Positions 63,038-64,000 of a stretch of 64,000 bases of DNA are shown piece after piece. Position 1 is the first letter of the stretch, and each line of letters starts with the position of its first letter. Below the pieces are notes generated by a model that saw only the letters and a program-made list of their open reading frames with translations, was not told the DNA's origin and ran no database searches. A program made the position numbers and the translations under genes. Source of the stretch: Tsukamurella sp. 1534 (GTDB taxonomy: Bacteria; Actinomycetota; Actinomycetes; Mycobacteriales; Mycobacteriaceae); assembly GCF_000312385.1 (NCBI RefSeq), contig NZ_HE997628.1:357744-421743 (forward strand). Direction: 5' to 3'.

Positions 63038-64000
63038 TCAGGCGGCCCGGTCCACCAGCACCGCGGCGAGCCGGGCCAGCACCGGCCGCGCACCGTCGGC
63101 GACCGGCGCCCCGTCGATCGCGGAGGTGGCCCGGGCCGTCAGCTCCTGCACCCTGTCCTGCATGGCCGACGGGGCCCCCGTCGCCCGCAGCGCAGCCCGG
63201 GCGCGCTCCACGCCCGCGTCGTCGAGGTCCGTCCCCACCAGGGAACGCAGCTCCGCCGCGGCGTCGCCGCCCGTCGCGAGCGCGTGCGCCAGCATCGGGG
63301 TGTGCTTACCGGACCGCAGGTCGTCGCCCGACGGTTTGCCCGTGACCGCCGGATCGCCGAACGCGCCCAACAGATCGTCGCGCAGCTGGAAGGCCACGCC
63401 CAGGTCCACGCCGATCGCCCGGAGTGCGGCGACCGCCTCGTCGGACGCCCCGGCGAGCGCCGCCCCCACGTGCAGCGGCCGCTCCACCGTGTAGCCCGCG
63501 GTCTTGAACCGCACCACCCGCTCGGCGGCCTCCGCGGACTCGTCCCGCGACGCCTCGCTCACGATGTCCAGCAGCTGCCCGCCCAGCACCTCCGTCCGCA
63601 TCGCCGCCCACGCCCGCGCCGCCCGGAGGTACCGCTCCGGCTCCAGGCCGGCGCCCAGGAACATGTCGTCCGCCCACGCCAGGGCCAGGTCGCCGAGCAG
63701 GATGGCCGTCGCCTCGCCGAACCGGTCCGGCGAGCCCGACCAGCCCCGCTCCGCGTGGATCGCGGCGAACTCCCGGTGCGTCGTGGGGAAGCCGCGCCGG
63801 GTCAGCGAGGCGTCGATGATGTCGTCGTGGATCAGCGCGCACGCCTGCACCAGCTCGAGCGACGAACAGGCCCGCAGCGCCGCCCTCGCCACATCGCCCT
63901 CGGCCGCCCCGCCGCCCGCCAACCACCCCGTCCACGCGAACGCGGGGCGAATACGCTTACCGCCGCGCAAAATGAAGCGCTCCAGCCCGGAGGTGGCCTC
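63038..64000 (-). CDS. idsA2: Polyprenyl (geranylgeranyl/farnesyl) diphosphate synthase, partial
   Basis: The gene runs off the right edge; the frame is open from 64000 with no start in view (an in-frame TTG at 63970 is not the start, because the conserved region begins earlier: SGLERFILRGGKRIRPAF). About 320 residues are visible. The first Asp-rich motif DDIID lies in LIHDDIIDASLTRRG and the second in QLRDDLLGAFGDP, both binding Mg-diphosphate. It is the Rv2173 (idsA2) counterpart and makes short-chain isoprenyl diphosphates. Chain length is set by residues before the first motif, partly outside easy judgement here. It would be cotranscribed with genes to the right. Confidence 0.9.
   Translation of the reverse strand, partial: EATSGLERFILRGGKRIRPAFAWTGWLAGGGAAEGDVARAALRACSSLELVQACALIHDDIIDASLTRRGFPTTHREFAAIHAERGWSGSPDRFGEATAILLGDLALAWADDMFLGAGLEPERYLRAARAWAAMRTEVLGGQLLDIVSEASRDESAEAAERVVRFKTAGYTVERPLHVGAALAGASDEAVAALRAIGVDLGVAFQLRDDLLGAFGDPAVTGKPSGDDLRSGKHTPMLAHALATGGDAAAELRSLVGTDLDDAGVERARAALRATGAPSAMQDRVQELTARATSAIDGAPVADGARPVLARLAAVLVDRAA

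Overview
The window is one 64 kb chromosomal segment of a GC-rich actinobacterium of the order Mycobacteriales. The evidence is gene content and order. From left to right it carries sucB/dlaT, pepA, gcvT, ilvE, cobS, cobT, a DUF3043 gene, a HesB gene, adoK, asnB, ctaC-ctaF, ctaE-qcrCAB, trpD, a DEDDh/GIY-YIG nuclease, NlpC/P60 genes, pimB, fadD15, SRPBCC and ArsA-like genes, plsC, an exoribonuclease, aroG, pknL, an Rv2175c-like gene, mptA and idsA2. From memory this matches the Mycobacterium tuberculosis Rv2215 to Rv2173 block. Cell-wall mannan genes (pimB, mptA) and the qcrCAB/ctaCEF respiratory supercomplex agree. Genus is an inference: a Tsukamurella- or Gordonia-like organism fits, but I cannot confirm it from sequence alone.

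Region 1 (1-16.6 kb) is metabolic. It holds the 5' part of sucB (apparently frameshifted between its two lipoyl domains), pepA, an AraC regulator, a PLP amino-acid deaminase/aldolase coupled to an aldonolactone oxidase, a nucleobase permease, gcvT, ilvE, a DUF2236 oxygenase-like gene under an operator-overlapped promoter, a cobalamin tail-assembly operon with a CobU-CobT fusion, hesB/erpA, adoK and a hemolysin III gene.

Region 2 (16.6-22.3 kb) is the main lineage-specific insertion: a single 1877-residue KS-CP-TE-C-A-CP hybrid polyketide/peptide synthase immediately downstream of asnB. It has no acyltransferase domain, a thioesterase in the middle of the chain and an altered condensation motif.

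Region 3 (22.3-34.7 kb) carries asnB, the divergent ctaC-ctaF pair, the ctaE-qcrC-qcrA-qcrB operon with a strong terminator, a shrunken nitroreductase, trpD, a YbaK-type deacylase and a CitE-like lyase.

Region 4 (34.7-42.4 kb) combines DNA-damage and envelope functions. A nuclease gene and a small Cys-rich gene diverge from two back-to-back RecA-NDp (PafBC-type) promoters. A c-di-AMP (ydaO-type) riboswitch precedes two tandem NlpC/P60 peptidase genes. An acyl-CoA dehydrogenase and pimB follow.

Region 5 (42.4-57.6 kb) contains lipid activation (fadD15, plsC), an SRPBCC/ArsA-like/ROK kinase run, aroG, then an insertion of prpE, a damage-promoter-driven HNH endonuclease of the 13E12 type and a YdcF lipoprotein. 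It ends with pknL, which here has five PASTA domains, and its divergent DNA-binding neighbour.

Region 6 (57.6-64 kb) holds mptA, an iron-siderophore ABC import operon behind an IdeR/DtxR-like box, and the 3' part of a polyprenyl diphosphate synthase running off the right edge.

Many genes have a TAnnnT hexamer 6-8 bases before the start codon, which suggests widespread leaderless transcripts. I saw no tRNA, rRNA, CRISPR array, insertion sequence or prophage, and no gene-free stretch longer than 300 bases.
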